A DNA stretch of 64,000 nt, from positions 1-64,000 of the forward strand of contig NZ_WUWN01000005.1 in NCBI RefSeq assembly GCF_009846865.1, read 5' to 3'. The notes below the pieces were generated by a model that worked only from the letters and a program-made list of their open reading frames with translations, searched no databases and was not told the DNA's origin. Origin of the DNA: Puerhibacterium puerhi (GTDB lineage: Bacteria; Actinomycetota; Actinomycetes; Actinomycetales; Cellulomonadaceae). Made by a program: the position numbers and the translations under genes. Below are positions 7,011-15,807 of the stretch, in pieces (positions within the stretch are counted from its first letter, which is position 1; each line of letters begins with the position of its first letter).

Positions 7011-8238
7011 GCCGCGCCAGCCGGGCCAGCCGCAGCACGCGCTCCCGGAACGCGTGCTCGGCCGCCGGGGCCTGCGGCTCGGCGGGCGGCGGCGCGGGCG
7101 CCACGTACGCGCGGTACCAGCGCTCCGTCTCCCGCCAGACGACGTCGCGCACCGGCGCGGCCGACAGCGTCACGTCGTGCAGCGCGCCGTCGAGGCGCAC
7201 CAGCGTGACCAACGACCCGAGGCTGGGCACGCGGCGCGCCACGCCGACGACGTCGAGCACGGAGTCGCTGGTCAGCATGTCGGGGTGCCACCGCACGCCG
7301 ATGGTGGAGCGCGCGGACAGCAGCACCAGGATCGGCACGTCGATGTCCAGCCCACGGGCGACCTGCTCGTGCCCGCGGAAGACGGCGGCGAGCCAGGCCG
7401 GCGTCGCGCGCCACCCGAGGTCGGGCCGCCACGCGGCGTCGTAGTCCCACTCGCCGTCGAACCGGGCGGAGATCGAGCGGGTGTAGAACCCGAGGTCCAC
7501 GTTGACGAGCCGGCTGCGGGGCGCGACCGCCGCGTGCGCCCGGATGCCGGGCTCGAGCACGCGGCGGCCCACCTCGCGCGTCTGGAACTCGAGCCACGGG
7601 CTGTTGAGCACCAGGCCGTCGACCCGGCCGGGGTGCCGGGCGGCCCACAGGCTCAGGGTCAGGCCGCCGGTCGAGTGGCCCATGAGCACGAGCCGACGGC
7701 GGTCGGTCGTGCCGGGCGCGTGGCCCATCGCGGCGAGGGCCGCCTCGAGGTCCTCGTCGTAGGTGCGCAGGCTCGTGGTGTAGCCGGGGGTCTGGTGCGG
7801 GCGCAGGCTGCGGCCGTACTTGCGCAGGTCCAGGGCGTGGAAGCGCACGCCCAGCCGTTCCCAGAAGTCGGCGACGTGGGCCTGGAAGAAGTAGTCGATC
7901 CAGCCGTGGACGTACAGCACGTCGACGCCGGCGTCGGGTACGGCGTCGGGTACGGCGTCGCCACGCTCACCGGCGTGGGACGAGGCCCCGGGCGCAGCCG
8001 TGGCCGTGCCGTGGGCGCGCCGCACGAGCGTCGCGACCACGGGCCCCTCGTCGTCGGGCGCCAGCGGCAGGGTGAGCCGCTCGAACCCGGGCAGCCCGTC
8101 CGGCTCCCAGGCCGGCGCGGCAGCGCCGCCGGACGCACCGTCGGCCCCGGTCGCCCCGCCGGCCCCCGTGCCCCCGCCGGCGCCCGGAGGCGGCGCGGCC
8201 GGGCCGCGGGCCGCCCCCGCGGCCGTCTCGATACCCAC
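6961..8238 (-). CDS. Alpha/beta hydrolase (serine esterase/lipase-like)
   Basis: A 425-residue protein. After a low-complexity N-terminus (about 1-48) comes a hydrolase fold with the oxyanion segment YVHGW (109-113) and the nucleophile elbow G187-H-S189-T-G. A catalytic His is likely in GALHDVTL near residue 360. It is probably a serine hydrolase of the S33 / monoacylglycerol-lipase group; the substrate is unknown. GTG 8238 was chosen because TACGGT sits 6 bases upstream, in a 20-bp gap after the DUF2231 gene, giving a leaderless start. The 3' end overlaps the convergent GNAT gene by 50 bp, so the two transcripts must be complementary there. Confidence 0.88.
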   Translation of the reverse strand: MGIETAAGAARGPAAPPPGAGGGTGAGGATGADGASGGAAAPAWEPDGLPGFERLTLPLAPDDEGPVVATLVRRAHGTATAAPGASSHAGERGDAVPDAVPDAGVDVLYVHGWIDYFFQAHVADFWERLGVRFHALDLRKYGRSLRPHQTPGYTTSLRTYDEDLEAALAAMGHAPGTTDRRRLVLMGHSTGGLTLSLWAARHPGRVDGLVLNSPWLEFQTREVGRRVLEPGIRAHAAVAPRSRLVNVDLGFYTRSISARFDGEWDYDAAWRPDLGWRATPAWLAAVFRGHEQVARGLDIDVPILVLLSARSTIGVRWHPDMLTSDSVLDVVGVARRVPSLGSLVTLVRLDGALHDVTLSAAPVRDVVWRETERWYRAYVAPAPPPAEPQAPAAEHAFRERVLRLARLARLSAARAPSRALGPSRR

Positions 8239-8244
8239 GGCCCG

Positions 8245-8250
8245 ACCGTA
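8245..8250 (-). promoter_or_regulatory. -10 box of leaderless hydrolase gene
   Basis: TACGGT on the minus strand, 6 bases before GTG 8238. Confidence 0.5.
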
Positions 8251-8258
8251 CCGCCGCC

Positions 8259-8831
8259 TCAGTCGGTCCCGCTGACCTCGCTCGCACCGCTGTGCCCGGG
8301 CTCCTGCCGGGCGAGCGTCAGGTGCCCGCCGAGGTACCCGCTGACCGCCACGACGCCGCCGCCGGCCAGGGCGGTGACCACCCCGAGCCCCGTGCGGCCC
8401 CTGCGCCGCAGGAACCACGACGTCGCGTACAGCGAGCCGGCGACGCCGTTCAGCGTGGCGTGCACGGCACCCAGCCGGCTGGACTTCTCGTCCTTGAGGC
8501 CCGACCAGTCGGCCAGGCCGCTCAGCGCGGTGGGCGCCACCAGCAGCACGCCGGTGCCGACCAGCTTGCGCGCCGCGTCCGCGTGCTTGCGCGGGCCGGT
8601 GAGGTCGAGCACCGTCGCGCTGACCCACGCGCCGATCGGCAGGTCGGTCATGATCGGGTGCAGGGCGTGCCCGAGGGACCGCCCGCGCAGCTCCTGCCGC
8701 AGGCGCCCGCCGGGCACCAGCGCCTTGGCGAGCCTGCCGAGCACGCCGACGAGCGGATCCAGCCCGGCGCTGCTCTCGAGCTGCTGGGTCGCGCGGGCCG
8801 CGGGCGACGCCGGCATCGTTTCCACCGTCAT
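8259..8831 (-). CDS. DUF2231 membrane protein
   Basis: A 190-residue protein. The region from about 50 (GRSLGHALHPIMTDLPIGAW) is the DUF2231 signature, with a conserved H-P-x-x-x-D-L-P turn followed by several hydrophobic helices. The family is predicted to be integral membrane proteins of unknown function. The start has a textbook ribosome binding site (GAGGAGGT, 4 bases before ATG). Genes on both sides run the same way, but the 65-bp gap upstream contains a hairpin, so it may be its own unit. Confidence 0.88.
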   Translation of the reverse strand: MTVETMPASPAARATQQLESSAGLDPLVGVLGRLAKALVPGGRLRQELRGRSLGHALHPIMTDLPIGAWVSATVLDLTGPRKHADAARKLVGTGVLLVAPTALSGLADWSGLKDEKSSRLGAVHATLNGVAGSLYATSWFLRRRGRTGLGVVTALAGGGVVAVSGYLGGHLTLARQEPGHSGASEVSGTD

Positions 8832-8856
8832 GGTGACCTCCTCAGTGCGGTCAGGA

Positions 8857-8873
8857 CCGTCCCGTCGGGACGG
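8857..8873 (-). terminator. Weak hairpin between LLM and DUF2231 genes
   Basis: CCGTCCC (8857-8863) pairs with GGGACGG (8867-8873) over a 3-nt loop, with an outer AGGACCG/CGGTCCT pairing. It could end the upstream operon or fold in the DUF2231 leader. No T-run follows. Confidence 0.3.
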
Positions 8874-8896
8874 CCAGGACAGTCGGTCCTCACGTG

Positions 8897-9865
8897 TCAG
8901 GACAGCTGGGGCAGGACGCGCTCGGCGAACGCGTCCACGAAGCGCTCGAGCTCGGCCCGGTCGGCCGAGACGTGGTGCAGGTACAGCCGGTCGGCGCCGG
9001 CCTCGACCAGCGCGCCGAGGTAGTCGCCGAGCCCGGTGAGGGAGTCGGTGACGTGCACGACCTCGCGCACCTCGTCGATCCCCACGCCGGCCGACGCGGC
9101 CTCGAACGCCTCCGGGCTCGCCAGGTCCCAGCTGCGCGGCGGCGGGAACGTGTTGGTGCCCCACTGCGCGACGGCCGTGCGCTCGGCGTCGGCGAGCGAC
9201 GGGGCCCACGCGAGGTGGACCTGGACGGCGAGGTCGCCGCGCCCGCCGGCGGACCGGTAGGCCTCGACGACCTTGCGCAGGTCGTCGAGCGGCTGGTTCG
9301 TGGTGATGAGCCCGTCGGCCCAGTCGGCGTGCGCGGCCGCCGTCTGCGGCGTGATGGCGGCGCCGAACAGCGGCGGCGGCTGCTCCGGCAGCGTCCACAG
9401 GCGCGCGGAGTCCACCTCGACGAGGCCGTGGTGGGTCACCTCCTGCCCGGCCAGCAGCGCGCGGATCACCTCGACGCACTCGCGCAGCCGCGCGTCGCGC
9501 ACGTCCTTGGGCGGCCAGGGGGCGCCGGTGACGTGCTCGTTGAGGTTCTCCCCCGACCCGAGCGCCACCCAGGTGCGCCCGGGGTACATGGCCTCGAGCG
9601 TCGCGACGGCCTGCGCGGCCACCACCGGGTGGTAGCGCTGGCCGGGCGCGGTGACCGACCCGAACGTCAGGCGCGAGGTGCCGGCCAGGGCGGCGCCGAG
9701 CCACGCCCAGGCGAACGCCGAGTGGCCCTGGGCCCGGCCCCAGGGCTCGAGGTGGTCGGAGCACATCGCGGCGCCGAAGCCGGCCTCCTCGGCGCGCCGG
9801 ACCAGCGCGAGCAGGTCCGTGGGGTGCAGCTGCTCGTGGGAGGCGTGGATGCCGACGGCGGTCAC
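8897..9865 (-). CDS. F420-type LLM class oxidoreductase
   Basis: A 322-residue TIM-barrel protein of the luciferase-like monooxygenase superfamily, in the group of F420-dependent, G6PD-like dehydrogenases (TIGR03557-like). Visible markers are GFGAAMCSDHLEPW near residues 29-42, GQRYHPVVAAQAVATLEAMYPGR and the ALGSGENLNEHVTG cofactor loop. It likely oxidises or reduces a small substrate with F420 or FMN. GTG 9865 overlaps the GH13 stop by 4 bp (GTGA), so it is translationally coupled as the third gene of the operon 11951-8897. Confidence 0.9.
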   Translation of the reverse strand: MTAVGIHASHEQLHPTDLLALVRRAEEAGFGAAMCSDHLEPWGRAQGHSAFAWAWLGAALAGTSRLTFGSVTAPGQRYHPVVAAQAVATLEAMYPGRTWVALGSGENLNEHVTGAPWPPKDVRDARLRECVEVIRALLAGQEVTHHGLVEVDSARLWTLPEQPPPLFGAAITPQTAAAHADWADGLITTNQPLDDLRKVVEAYRSAGGRGDLAVQVHLAWAPSLADAERTAVAQWGTNTFPPPRSWDLASPEAFEAASAGVGIDEVREVVHVTDSLTGLGDYLGALVEAGADRLYLHHVSADRAELERFVDAFAERVLPQLS

Positions 9866-11559
9866 GGGGCCTCACACACCCCGTGCCGGTCGCGGGGGCG
9901 CAGCCAGCGGTAGCCGTGGGCGGCCAGGCGCGCGACCGGTCGCTCCACGCCGTCGACCGGTACCGTCGCGCCCCCGACCTGGCCGTAGGGCTGGTCCGCC
10001 AGCACGTCGACGAACGGGGCGTCGGCAGTCTCCACGCACAGGGCGACCTCGAGGTCCTCGTCGGCGAGGTTCGTCAGCATGAGCACCCACGAGCCCTCGT
10101 GCGCGTAGCGCAGCGCCAGCACCGGGTGCGCCGCGCCGCCGGACGCGAGCCGCACCTCGACGGGCTCGGGGGTGACGGTGCCGGTCTCCCGCAGCCCCAG
10201 CCGGGCGCGGATCATCTGCCCGACCTTGGTCAGCAGGCTGTCCGGCTGCACCATCTGCTCGTAGACGTTGACCCGTCGGTGCCCGAACGGCCCGTCGGTG
10301 ATCACGGGCGCCACGAGGCGGTCGGCCGGCGCCGTCGAGAACCCCGCGTTGGGGCCGTCCGTCCACTGCATCGGCGTGCGGACGGCCTCGCGCTCGGGCA
10401 GCGACAGGTCGTCGCCCATCCCGATCTCGTCGCCGTACCGCAGCACCGGCGGGCCCGGCAGCGAGAACAGCACGGCGTGCGCCATCGCGACCCGCCGCAC
10501 GTCGCCGTCGAGCATCGGGGCGAGCCGGCGGCGGATGCCGCGGCCGTACGCCTGCTCGTGGCTCGTGGGGGCGAACGCCTTGAGCACGTCGTCGCGCTCG
10601 ACGGCGGTGAGCTGCTCGAGGTCGAGCTCGTCGTGGTTGCGCAGCCACTGGGCGTACGCGCCGTGCTGCGGCGGCTGCGGGTGCCGGCCGAGGGCCTCCA
10701 CCAGCGGCCGGGCGTCGTCGCGGGCGAGCGCCAGGAACAGGTGGTTGTTGAGGTAGAAGTCGAGCAGCATCGTCATGCCGTCGCCGTGGCCCGTGTCCCG
10801 GGTGCCGAAGTAGTCGGCGTACTGCTGCGGCTCGACGTCGACCTCGCCGAGCAGCACGGCGTCGTGGCCGTGGCGGTCGGCCACGTCGCGCATCTCGCGC
10901 ACCAGCCACTGCCCGCCGTCGCTCGGGTCGGCGGCGCGCGCCCGCTCCACCATGTGCGGCACCGCGTCCACCCGGAACCCCGAGACGCCCAGGCGCAGCC
11001 AGAACGTCATGATCCGCCACAGCTCGTCCCGCACCCGCGGGTTGTCCAGCGCCAGGTCGGGCTCGAACGAGTAGAACGAGTGGCGGTAGAACTGCTGCGC
11101 CTCCTCGTCCCAGGTCCACACGCCGTCCTCGACGTCCGGGAACATCGGCTCGACGCCGGTCTCGACCGGCTCGTCGGACCACACGTAGTAGTCGCGGTAG
11201 GGGCTCTTGCGGCTCGAGCGGGCCTCCTGGAACCACCGGTGCTGGTCCGAGGTGTGCTGGCACACCAGGTCGAGCAGCACGTGCAGGCCCAGGTCGTCGG
11301 CGGCCTCGAGCATCCGCGCGACGTCCGCCACGTCGCCCAGGCGCGGGTCGACGGCCAGGTGGTCCGCGACGTCGTAGCCGCCGTCGCGGAACGGGGAGGT
11401 GTAGAAGGGCAGCAGCCACACCGCGGTGGCGCCGAGCCCGCGCAGGTAGTCGAGACGCCGGGTCAGGCCCCGCACGTCGCCCCAGCCGTCGCCGTCCGAG
11501 TCGTGGAACATCCGGACGTCGGCCTGGTAGACGACGGCGTTGCGGTACCAGGACGTCAC
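9862..11559 (-). CDS. GH13 alpha-glucosyl enzyme, trehalose-synthase-like
   Basis: A 565-residue alpha-amylase-family protein. The N-terminus (NAVVYQADVRMFHDSDGDGWGD) is typical of trehalose synthase, maltase and oligo-1,6-glucosidase groups. The catalytic residues are intact: nucleophile D198 in GFRVDAV, acid/base E239 in LLGEVDV, and D310 in RNHDELD. FEPDLALDNP is close to the QPDLNYDNP of TreS. It probably isomerises or hydrolyses maltose or related alpha-glucosides in the cytoplasm; no signal peptide is present. No pep2 maltokinase domain is attached. GTG 11559 follows AGGAGACC and overlaps the upstream stop by 4 bp. Confidence 0.88.
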   Translation of the reverse strand: MTSWYRNAVVYQADVRMFHDSDGDGWGDVRGLTRRLDYLRGLGATAVWLLPFYTSPFRDGGYDVADHLAVDPRLGDVADVARMLEAADDLGLHVLLDLVCQHTSDQHRWFQEARSSRKSPYRDYYVWSDEPVETGVEPMFPDVEDGVWTWDEEAQQFYRHSFYSFEPDLALDNPRVRDELWRIMTFWLRLGVSGFRVDAVPHMVERARAADPSDGGQWLVREMRDVADRHGHDAVLLGEVDVEPQQYADYFGTRDTGHGDGMTMLLDFYLNNHLFLALARDDARPLVEALGRHPQPPQHGAYAQWLRNHDELDLEQLTAVERDDVLKAFAPTSHEQAYGRGIRRRLAPMLDGDVRRVAMAHAVLFSLPGPPVLRYGDEIGMGDDLSLPEREAVRTPMQWTDGPNAGFSTAPADRLVAPVITDGPFGHRRVNVYEQMVQPDSLLTKVGQMIRARLGLRETGTVTPEPVEVRLASGGAAHPVLALRYAHEGSWVLMLTNLADEDLEVALCVETADAPFVDVLADQPYGQVGGATVPVDGVERPVARLAAHGYRWLRPRDRHGVCEAP

Positions 11560-11951
11560 GAGGTCTCCTGTCGTTCGCGGTAGTCGAAGGTCGTGGGGTC
11601 GATGCCCCTTTCCCGCAGGAGCGCGTCGAGCTTGGCCTCCGTGCGCTCCTCGCCCTCGCGGGACTGCGACGAGCCCCACCAGTAGAAGAGGGCCAGCCCG
11701 GCGGCCTGCCAGACCAGCTGCAGGAACTCCGACTGCCAGTTCTCGAACGTCGACGAGAAGAACTGCGGGAAGAAGTCGGACCAGGCGAACGGTGAGCCGT
11801 GCTCGGTGGCGTCGTTGCGGACGCTGATGAGCTGGAACACGAACTGCCCCACCCACGAGAACAGGAACAGCGCACCCGTGACGATGCCGAACGAGTAGGC
11901 CTTGTGGAACGGGGGCTTGGACTTGGTCTCGTCCGGCGCGTTGACGCTCAT
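11556..11951 (-). CDS. DUF6766 family membrane protein
   Basis: A 131-residue protein with two to three hydrophobic segments (about 20-45 and 78-95) and the FENWQSEFLQL...SSQSRE pattern typical of DUF6766. The function is unknown. It is the first gene of a tightly overlapped operon with the GH13 enzyme and the LLM oxidoreductase (both junctions share 4 bp). The ATG has a strong GGGGAGGTG site. Its place at the head of the operon suggests a membrane role linked to the same stress or sugar function, but this is inference. Confidence 0.8.
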   Translation of the reverse strand: MSVNAPDETKSKPPFHKAYSFGIVTGALFLFSWVGQFVFQLISVRNDATEHGSPFAWSDFFPQFFSSTFENWQSEFLQLVWQAAGLALFYWWGSSQSREGEERTEAKLDALLRERGIDPTTFDYRERQETS

Positions 11952-12029
11952 GCCGGTGCACCTCCCCTGGTCGACAGGGCCCGAGGCGCACCCCGGGCCC
12001 GGCGCGCCCCTCGGTGGGGCGACGCCTCG

Positions 12030-12035
12030 ACGCTA
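12030..12035 (-). promoter_or_regulatory. Candidate -10 for the DUF6766-GH13-LLM operon
   Basis: TAGCGT on the minus strand, 78 bases upstream of the ATG at 11951. Unlike the leaderless genes, this would leave a 5' leader carrying a Shine-Dalgarno. No clear -35. Confidence 0.35.
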
Positions 12036-12128
12036 GGGCGGCACGGTGTCGCTCGCAGCGCGTCGTCCGTGCTGGCGGGAGCAGGCGCGGCGCGTGCGGC
12101 AGGCGCTCCGGGGGACCCGGGGGTCGGC

Positions 12129-12959
12129 TCAGGCGGCGCGGAACAGGTCCGGCGTCGCGACGACGTCGACGCCGAGCCCGGGCACGGCGCGGCGCAGCAG
12201 CGCGGCGACCGCGGCGCTCGCGGCCTGCTCGGAGGGCACGTGCCCGACGACGACCAGGCCGGCCGCCACGCCGGTCGCGACGGCGTCGGCCGCGTACTCG
12301 CCGGTCTCCCACTCGTGGCACTCGCCCACGACGGCGACGTCCACGTCCGGGCGGCGCAGCAGGGCGCGGTTGCGCGCCGCGCCGCGGAACCCGAGGTCCA
12401 GCCCGACGCGCCGCACGACCGCGTCCGGGTCGCCGAGGTACCGCAGCGCGGTGGCCCCGAGCCGCGCGGCCACGTACCGCGCGAGCTCCCCGAGCGTCGT
12501 GGGGCCCACCGTGGCCAGCGCGAGGCCGTCGGCCGCCGCGGCGGGGTCGAGCCGCCAGCCGAGCGCCTCGGCGGTCGCCGCGTCGACGCCGTCGGGCCGC
12601 CGGTCGTGCCAGCGGTCGTGCAGGTGCGCGACCACGAGACCGCGCTCCGCGACGAACCGGCGCTTGGCCGCGTAGACGGGGTCTGCCTCTGCTTCGAGGT
12701 CCCGCCGGGCGGCGTCGGCGTGGTCGAAGTACAGCGGCTCGTGGGTGACCACCAGCTGCGCGCCGGCGTCGGCGGCCCGGCGCAGCACGTCGAGGGTCGC
12801 CATGGTCGTCACCGCGGCGCGGCTGACGGGCGTGGCCGGGTCCCCGTCGAGGACGCCGTCCACGGTGGCGGCCCGGGCGGGTACGCCGGTGGCGGCCAGC
12901 AGGAGGTCGACGACGTCAGCGGCGGACAGCGGCGTCGCGGGGCGGGCGTCGTCGGTCAT
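12129..12959 (-). CDS. Nif3-like dinuclear metal centre protein
   Basis: A 276-residue protein of the Nif3/YbgI (GTP cyclohydrolase I type 2-like) family. Metal-site markers are visible: VVTHEPLYF (71-79; the canonical motif is HHP), the HLHDRWHDRRPDG segment, and the C-terminal GHVPSEQA containing the usual GH..SE. Members form toroidal hexamers with a two-metal site; the function is uncertain. The ATG at 12959 is preferred to GTG 12968 because TACGGT ends 7 bases upstream of the ATG (leaderless pattern). The replacement of the first His of HHP by Thr is unusual. Confidence 0.85.
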   Translation of the reverse strand: MTDDARPATPLSAADVVDLLLAATGVPARAATVDGVLDGDPATPVSRAAVTTMATLDVLRRAADAGAQLVVTHEPLYFDHADAARRDLEAEADPVYAAKRRFVAERGLVVAHLHDRWHDRRPDGVDAATAEALGWRLDPAAAADGLALATVGPTTLGELARYVAARLGATALRYLGDPDAVVRRVGLDLGFRGAARNRALLRRPDVDVAVVGECHEWETGEYAADAVATGVAAGLVVVGHVPSEQAASAAVAALLRRAVPGLGVDVVATPDLFRAA

Positions 12960-12966
12960 GGTCGCC

Positions 12967-12972
12967 ACCGTA
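12967..12972 (-). promoter_or_regulatory. -10 box of leaderless Nif3-like gene
   Basis: TACGGT on the minus strand, 7 bases before ATG 12959. The preference for this ATG over GTG 12968 depends on it. Confidence 0.5.
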
Positions 12973-13008
12973 GGGCCCGGCGCCGCACGCCGGCGCCGCC
13001 CGCGCCGG

Positions 13009-13710
13009 TCAGGCGCGGCGCCACCAGCGGTGGCGCGTGCGCACCCGCGCGGCGGGGGTGCCGGCCTGCTCCGCCCGGGCGCGCTCCTCCGCCGCGGCGC
13101 GCTCGGCGGCGGACGGCGGCACGGGCAGGCCCATGGCGCGGCGCCGGGCGCGCCAGGCCAGCACCTCCTCGTCGACGTCGCGCACCGGCGTCACCACGGG
13201 CGGGCCCCCGGTGAGCTGGCGCCGGGCGTCGATCACGCGGGCGTTGAAGTCCTCGAGGACGCGGCGCACGCCCTCCTCCGAGGCCTCCCGGTCGAGCGTC
13301 TCCTCCATGCGCCGGTGCTCCTCGCGCAGCTGCGCGGCAGGCAGCACGCCGGTGATCTGCTCGCGCTCCACCAGGCCCTTGAGCCACCAGTCCGGGTCGT
13401 AGGAGCCCTTGAGCCCCGGGATGGGCTTGCCCGCCAGCGGCAGGTCGTCGAACTCGCCGCGGCGGACGGCCTGGTCGACGACCGTGTCCACCCAGCGGGC
13501 ACGCTCGTCGGCGCGCACGCGGCGCACCGGCGGCGCGGACTCCGCCGCGCCGGCGGCGCCGTCCCCGGCGTCCGCCCGCTCGGCGCGCTCACGCTCCACC
13601 TCTCGCTCCATCCGGTAGCGCGCGGCGTCCAGCAGCGGGTCGCGCCGCCGGACCGGCTCGTCGCTGCCCGGGTCGCCCTGCGGGTCGACCGGTCCCTCGC
13701 TCGTGGCCAT
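13009..13710 (-). CDS. DUF1992 (DnaJ-like C28 domain) protein
   Basis: A 233-residue cytoplasmic protein. The central segment (about 70-145) contains WVDTVVDQAVRRGEFDDLPLAGKP and DPDWWLKGLVEREQITG, the signature of the DUF1992 / DNAJC28 homologous domain. N- and C-terminal thirds are charged and low in complexity. The function is unknown. ATG 13710 is preceded at 6 bases by TAGCGT, so it too looks leaderless. It is divergent from the aminotransferase gene. Confidence 0.88.
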   Translation of the reverse strand: MATSEGPVDPQGDPGSDEPVRRRDPLLDAARYRMEREVERERAERADAGDGAAGAAESAPPVRRVRADERARWVDTVVDQAVRRGEFDDLPLAGKPIPGLKGSYDPDWWLKGLVEREQITGVLPAAQLREEHRRMEETLDREASEEGVRRVLEDFNARVIDARRQLTGGPPVVTPVRDVDEEVLAWRARRRAMGLPVPPSAAERAAAEERARAEQAGTPAARVRTRHRWWRRA

Positions 13711-13716
13711 GCGTCC

Positions 13717-13722
13717 ACGCTA
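13717..13722 (-). promoter_or_regulatory. -10 box of leaderless DUF1992 gene
   Basis: TAGCGT on the minus strand, 6 bases before ATG 13710. Confidence 0.5.
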
Positions 13723-13812
13723 GGGAAGGGCGCGGCGGCTGTCAGCGCGGAGCCCGGGGCAGGGGCCGGCGGGCGCCGCGGCGGATCGGCGTAGGTCGGC
13801 TTAGATGGGCCC

Positions 13813-14982
13813 ATGAAGGTCTCCCACCGCTCGCACGTGCCGCCGTTCGCCGTCATGGACGTGCTCGCCGCCGCCAACCGGCGCCGGGCGCTGGGGCACG
13901 ACGTGCTCAACCTCTGCGCGGGCGAGCCCGCCACCGGGGCGTCCGACGAGGTGCGCGAGCGCGCCATCGAGCTGCTGCGCTCGGGCGACCTCGGCTACAC
14001 CGAGGCGCTGGGCGTCCCGGCGCTGCGCCGGGAGATCGCCGGGCACTACGCCCGCTGGTACGGCGTCGAGGTGGACCCGGCCCGCGTCGCCGTCACCACG
14101 GGATCCAGCGGCGGGTTCGTGCTGGCGTTCCTCGCGTCGTTCGACGTCGGCGACCGCGTGGCGCTCGCCCGGCCCGGCTACCCGGCGTACAAGAACATCC
14201 TCGCGGCGCTCGGCTGCGAGGTGGTCGAGCTCGACTGCGGCCCCGAGACGCGCTACCAGCCCACGGTGTCGCAGCTGATGGAGGCCTACTACGACGGCGG
14301 CCTCGACGGGCTGATCGTGGCCAGCCCGGCCAACCCGACGGGCACGATGATCGCGCCGGCCGAGCTCGACGCCGTCGCGCGCTGGTGCGGGGAGCACGAC
14401 GTGCGCCTGATCAGCGACGAGATCTACCACGGCATCGCCTACAGCGACGACGTCCAGCAGGCCACCGCCGCGGTGCACGCCGACCGGGGCGCGGTCGTCG
14501 TCAACTCGTTCTCGAAGTACTGGGCGATGACCGGCTGGCGCCTGGGCTGGCTCGTGCTGCCCGAGGAGCTCGTGGGCCCGGTCGACGCGCTGGCGGGCAA
14601 CGTGGCGCTCTCGCCGCCCGCGCTCGCGCAGCACGCCGGCGTCGCCGCGTTCACGCCCGAGGGCTACGCCGCCTCGGCCGCCAACGTGGCGCGGTACGCC
14701 ACGAGCCGGGCCGCCCTGCTCGAGCGGGCCGACGAGCTCGGCTGGCGGCCCGTCGCGCCGGCCGACGGCGCCTTCTACCTGTACGGGAACATCAGCGCGA
14801 CGGGGCTCGACTCCGAGACCTACTGCGCGCGCCTGCTGGCCGAGGCGGACGTGGCGCTGACGCCGGGCACCGACTTCGACGGCGTGCGCGGGCGCGACTG
14901 GGTGCGCCTCAGCTTCGCGGCCGCACCCGAGACGGTGGCGCGTGCGGTCGACCGGATCGTCGCCTGGCAGGCCACGCTGTGA
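13813..14982 (+). CDS. PLP-dependent class I/II aminotransferase
   Basis: A 389-residue fold-type I enzyme. The PLP lysine is K235 in NSFSKYWAMTGWRLG. The pyridine-ring Asp lies in SDEIYHG and the substrate arginine near WVRLSFA. It resembles aspartate/alanine-type aminotransferases; the substrate is unknown. TTAGAT lies at 13801-13806, 6 bases before ATG 13813, consistent with a leaderless start. The downstream SDR gene overlaps by 4 bp, so the two are coupled and may act on one pathway (a keto acid made by one enzyme and reduced by the other is possible, but inferred). Confidence 0.9.
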   Translation: MKVSHRSHVPPFAVMDVLAAANRRRALGHDVLNLCAGEPATGASDEVRERAIELLRSGDLGYTEALGVPALRREIAGHYARWYGVEVDPARVAVTTGSSGGFVLAFLASFDVGDRVALARPGYPAYKNILAALGCEVVELDCGPETRYQPTVSQLMEAYYDGGLDGLIVASPANPTGTMIAPAELDAVARWCGEHDVRLISDEIYHGIAYSDDVQQATAAVHADRGAVVVNSFSKYWAMTGWRLGWLVLPEELVGPVDALAGNVALSPPALAQHAGVAAFTPEGYAASAANVARYATSRAALLERADELGWRPVAPADGAFYLYGNISATGLDSETYCARLLAEADVALTPGTDFDGVRGRDWVRLSFAAAPETVARAVDRIVAWQATL

Positions 14983-15719
14983 CGCTCACCCTCGTCACCG
15001 GCGGCACCCGCGGCATCGGCGCCGCAATGGCGCAGCGGCTCGCCCAGGACGGCCACGACCTGGTGCTCGGGTACGCCGCCGACGAGGAGGCCGCGGCGGC
15101 CACCGCGGCCGCGGTCGCGGCGCGCGGCGCGCGGTGCACGCTCGTGCGCGCCGACGTGACCACCGACGACGGCGTCGCGGAGCTGTTCGCCCGCGCCGCG
15201 GCCGCCGGCCGGCTCACCGGCGTCGTCAACAACGCGGGCGCCACGCTGCACGTGGGGCCGCTCGCCGAGACGCCGGCCGACGTGGTGCGCCGGGTGATCG
15301 ACCTCAACCTCACGGCCGCGGTGCTCGTGGCGCGGGCCGCCGTGCGCGCGCTGAGCACGGCCCGCGGCGGGGCGGGCGGCGTGCTCGTCAACGTCTCGTC
15401 CGCGGCGGCCACCACCGGCGCGCCGGGCGAGTACGTGCACTACGCCGCCGCGAAGGCGGGCGTCGACGCGCTCACCCGCGGGCTGGCGCTGGAGGTGGCC
15501 GGGCAGGGCGTCCGCGTGGTCGGCGTCGCGCCCGGCACCGTGGACACCGGCATCCACGCCGGCGCGGGCGACCCCGGGCGCGCGGCCCGCGTGGCGGCCG
15601 CGCACCCCATGGGGCGCGTCGGCACGCCGCGGGAGGTGGCCGACGTCGTCGCGTTCCTGCTGTCCGACGCCGCGGCGTACGTCGCGGGCACGACGCTGCG
15701 GGTGGCCGGCGGGCGCTGA
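14979..15719 (+). CDS. Short-chain dehydrogenase/reductase
   Basis: A 246-residue classical SDR. The cofactor motif is T7-G-G-T-R-G-I-G14, followed by NNAG near residue 83, the catalytic Ser in VNVSSAAA, and Y155-x3-K159 in YAAAK. It reduces or oxidises a carbonyl/alcohol with NAD(P)(H). The arginine after TGGT suggests NADP preference. GTG 14979 overlaps the aminotransferase stop (GTGA), giving a two-gene operon. Confidence 0.9.
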   Translation: MTLTLVTGGTRGIGAAMAQRLAQDGHDLVLGYAADEEAAAATAAAVAARGARCTLVRADVTTDDGVAELFARAAAAGRLTGVVNNAGATLHVGPLAETPADVVRRVIDLNLTAAVLVARAAVRALSTARGGAGGVLVNVSSAAATTGAPGEYVHYAAAKAGVDALTRGLALEVAGQGVRVVGVAPGTVDTGIHAGAGDPGRAARVAAAHPMGRVGTPREVADVVAFLLSDAAAYVAGTTLRVAGGR

Positions 15720-15748
15720 GACGTCGGCGGCCCGCCACGGCCGTTCCC

Positions 15749-15766
15749 GTTGACTACGTAGTCAAC
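15749..15766. promoter_or_regulatory. LacI-type operator upstream of the lacI-like gene
   Basis: GTTGACTACGTAGTCAAC is a perfect 18-bp palindrome, 41 bp before the regulator start. Its core TGACTACGTAGTCA recurs exactly at 16870-16883. TTGACT inside it could be a -35, so binding would block the promoter and give autoregulation. Confidence 0.85.
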
Positions 15767-15807
15767 GTTGTGGTCCACTGCACCGGTCGCGAGGCGAAGG
15801 AGCTGAG

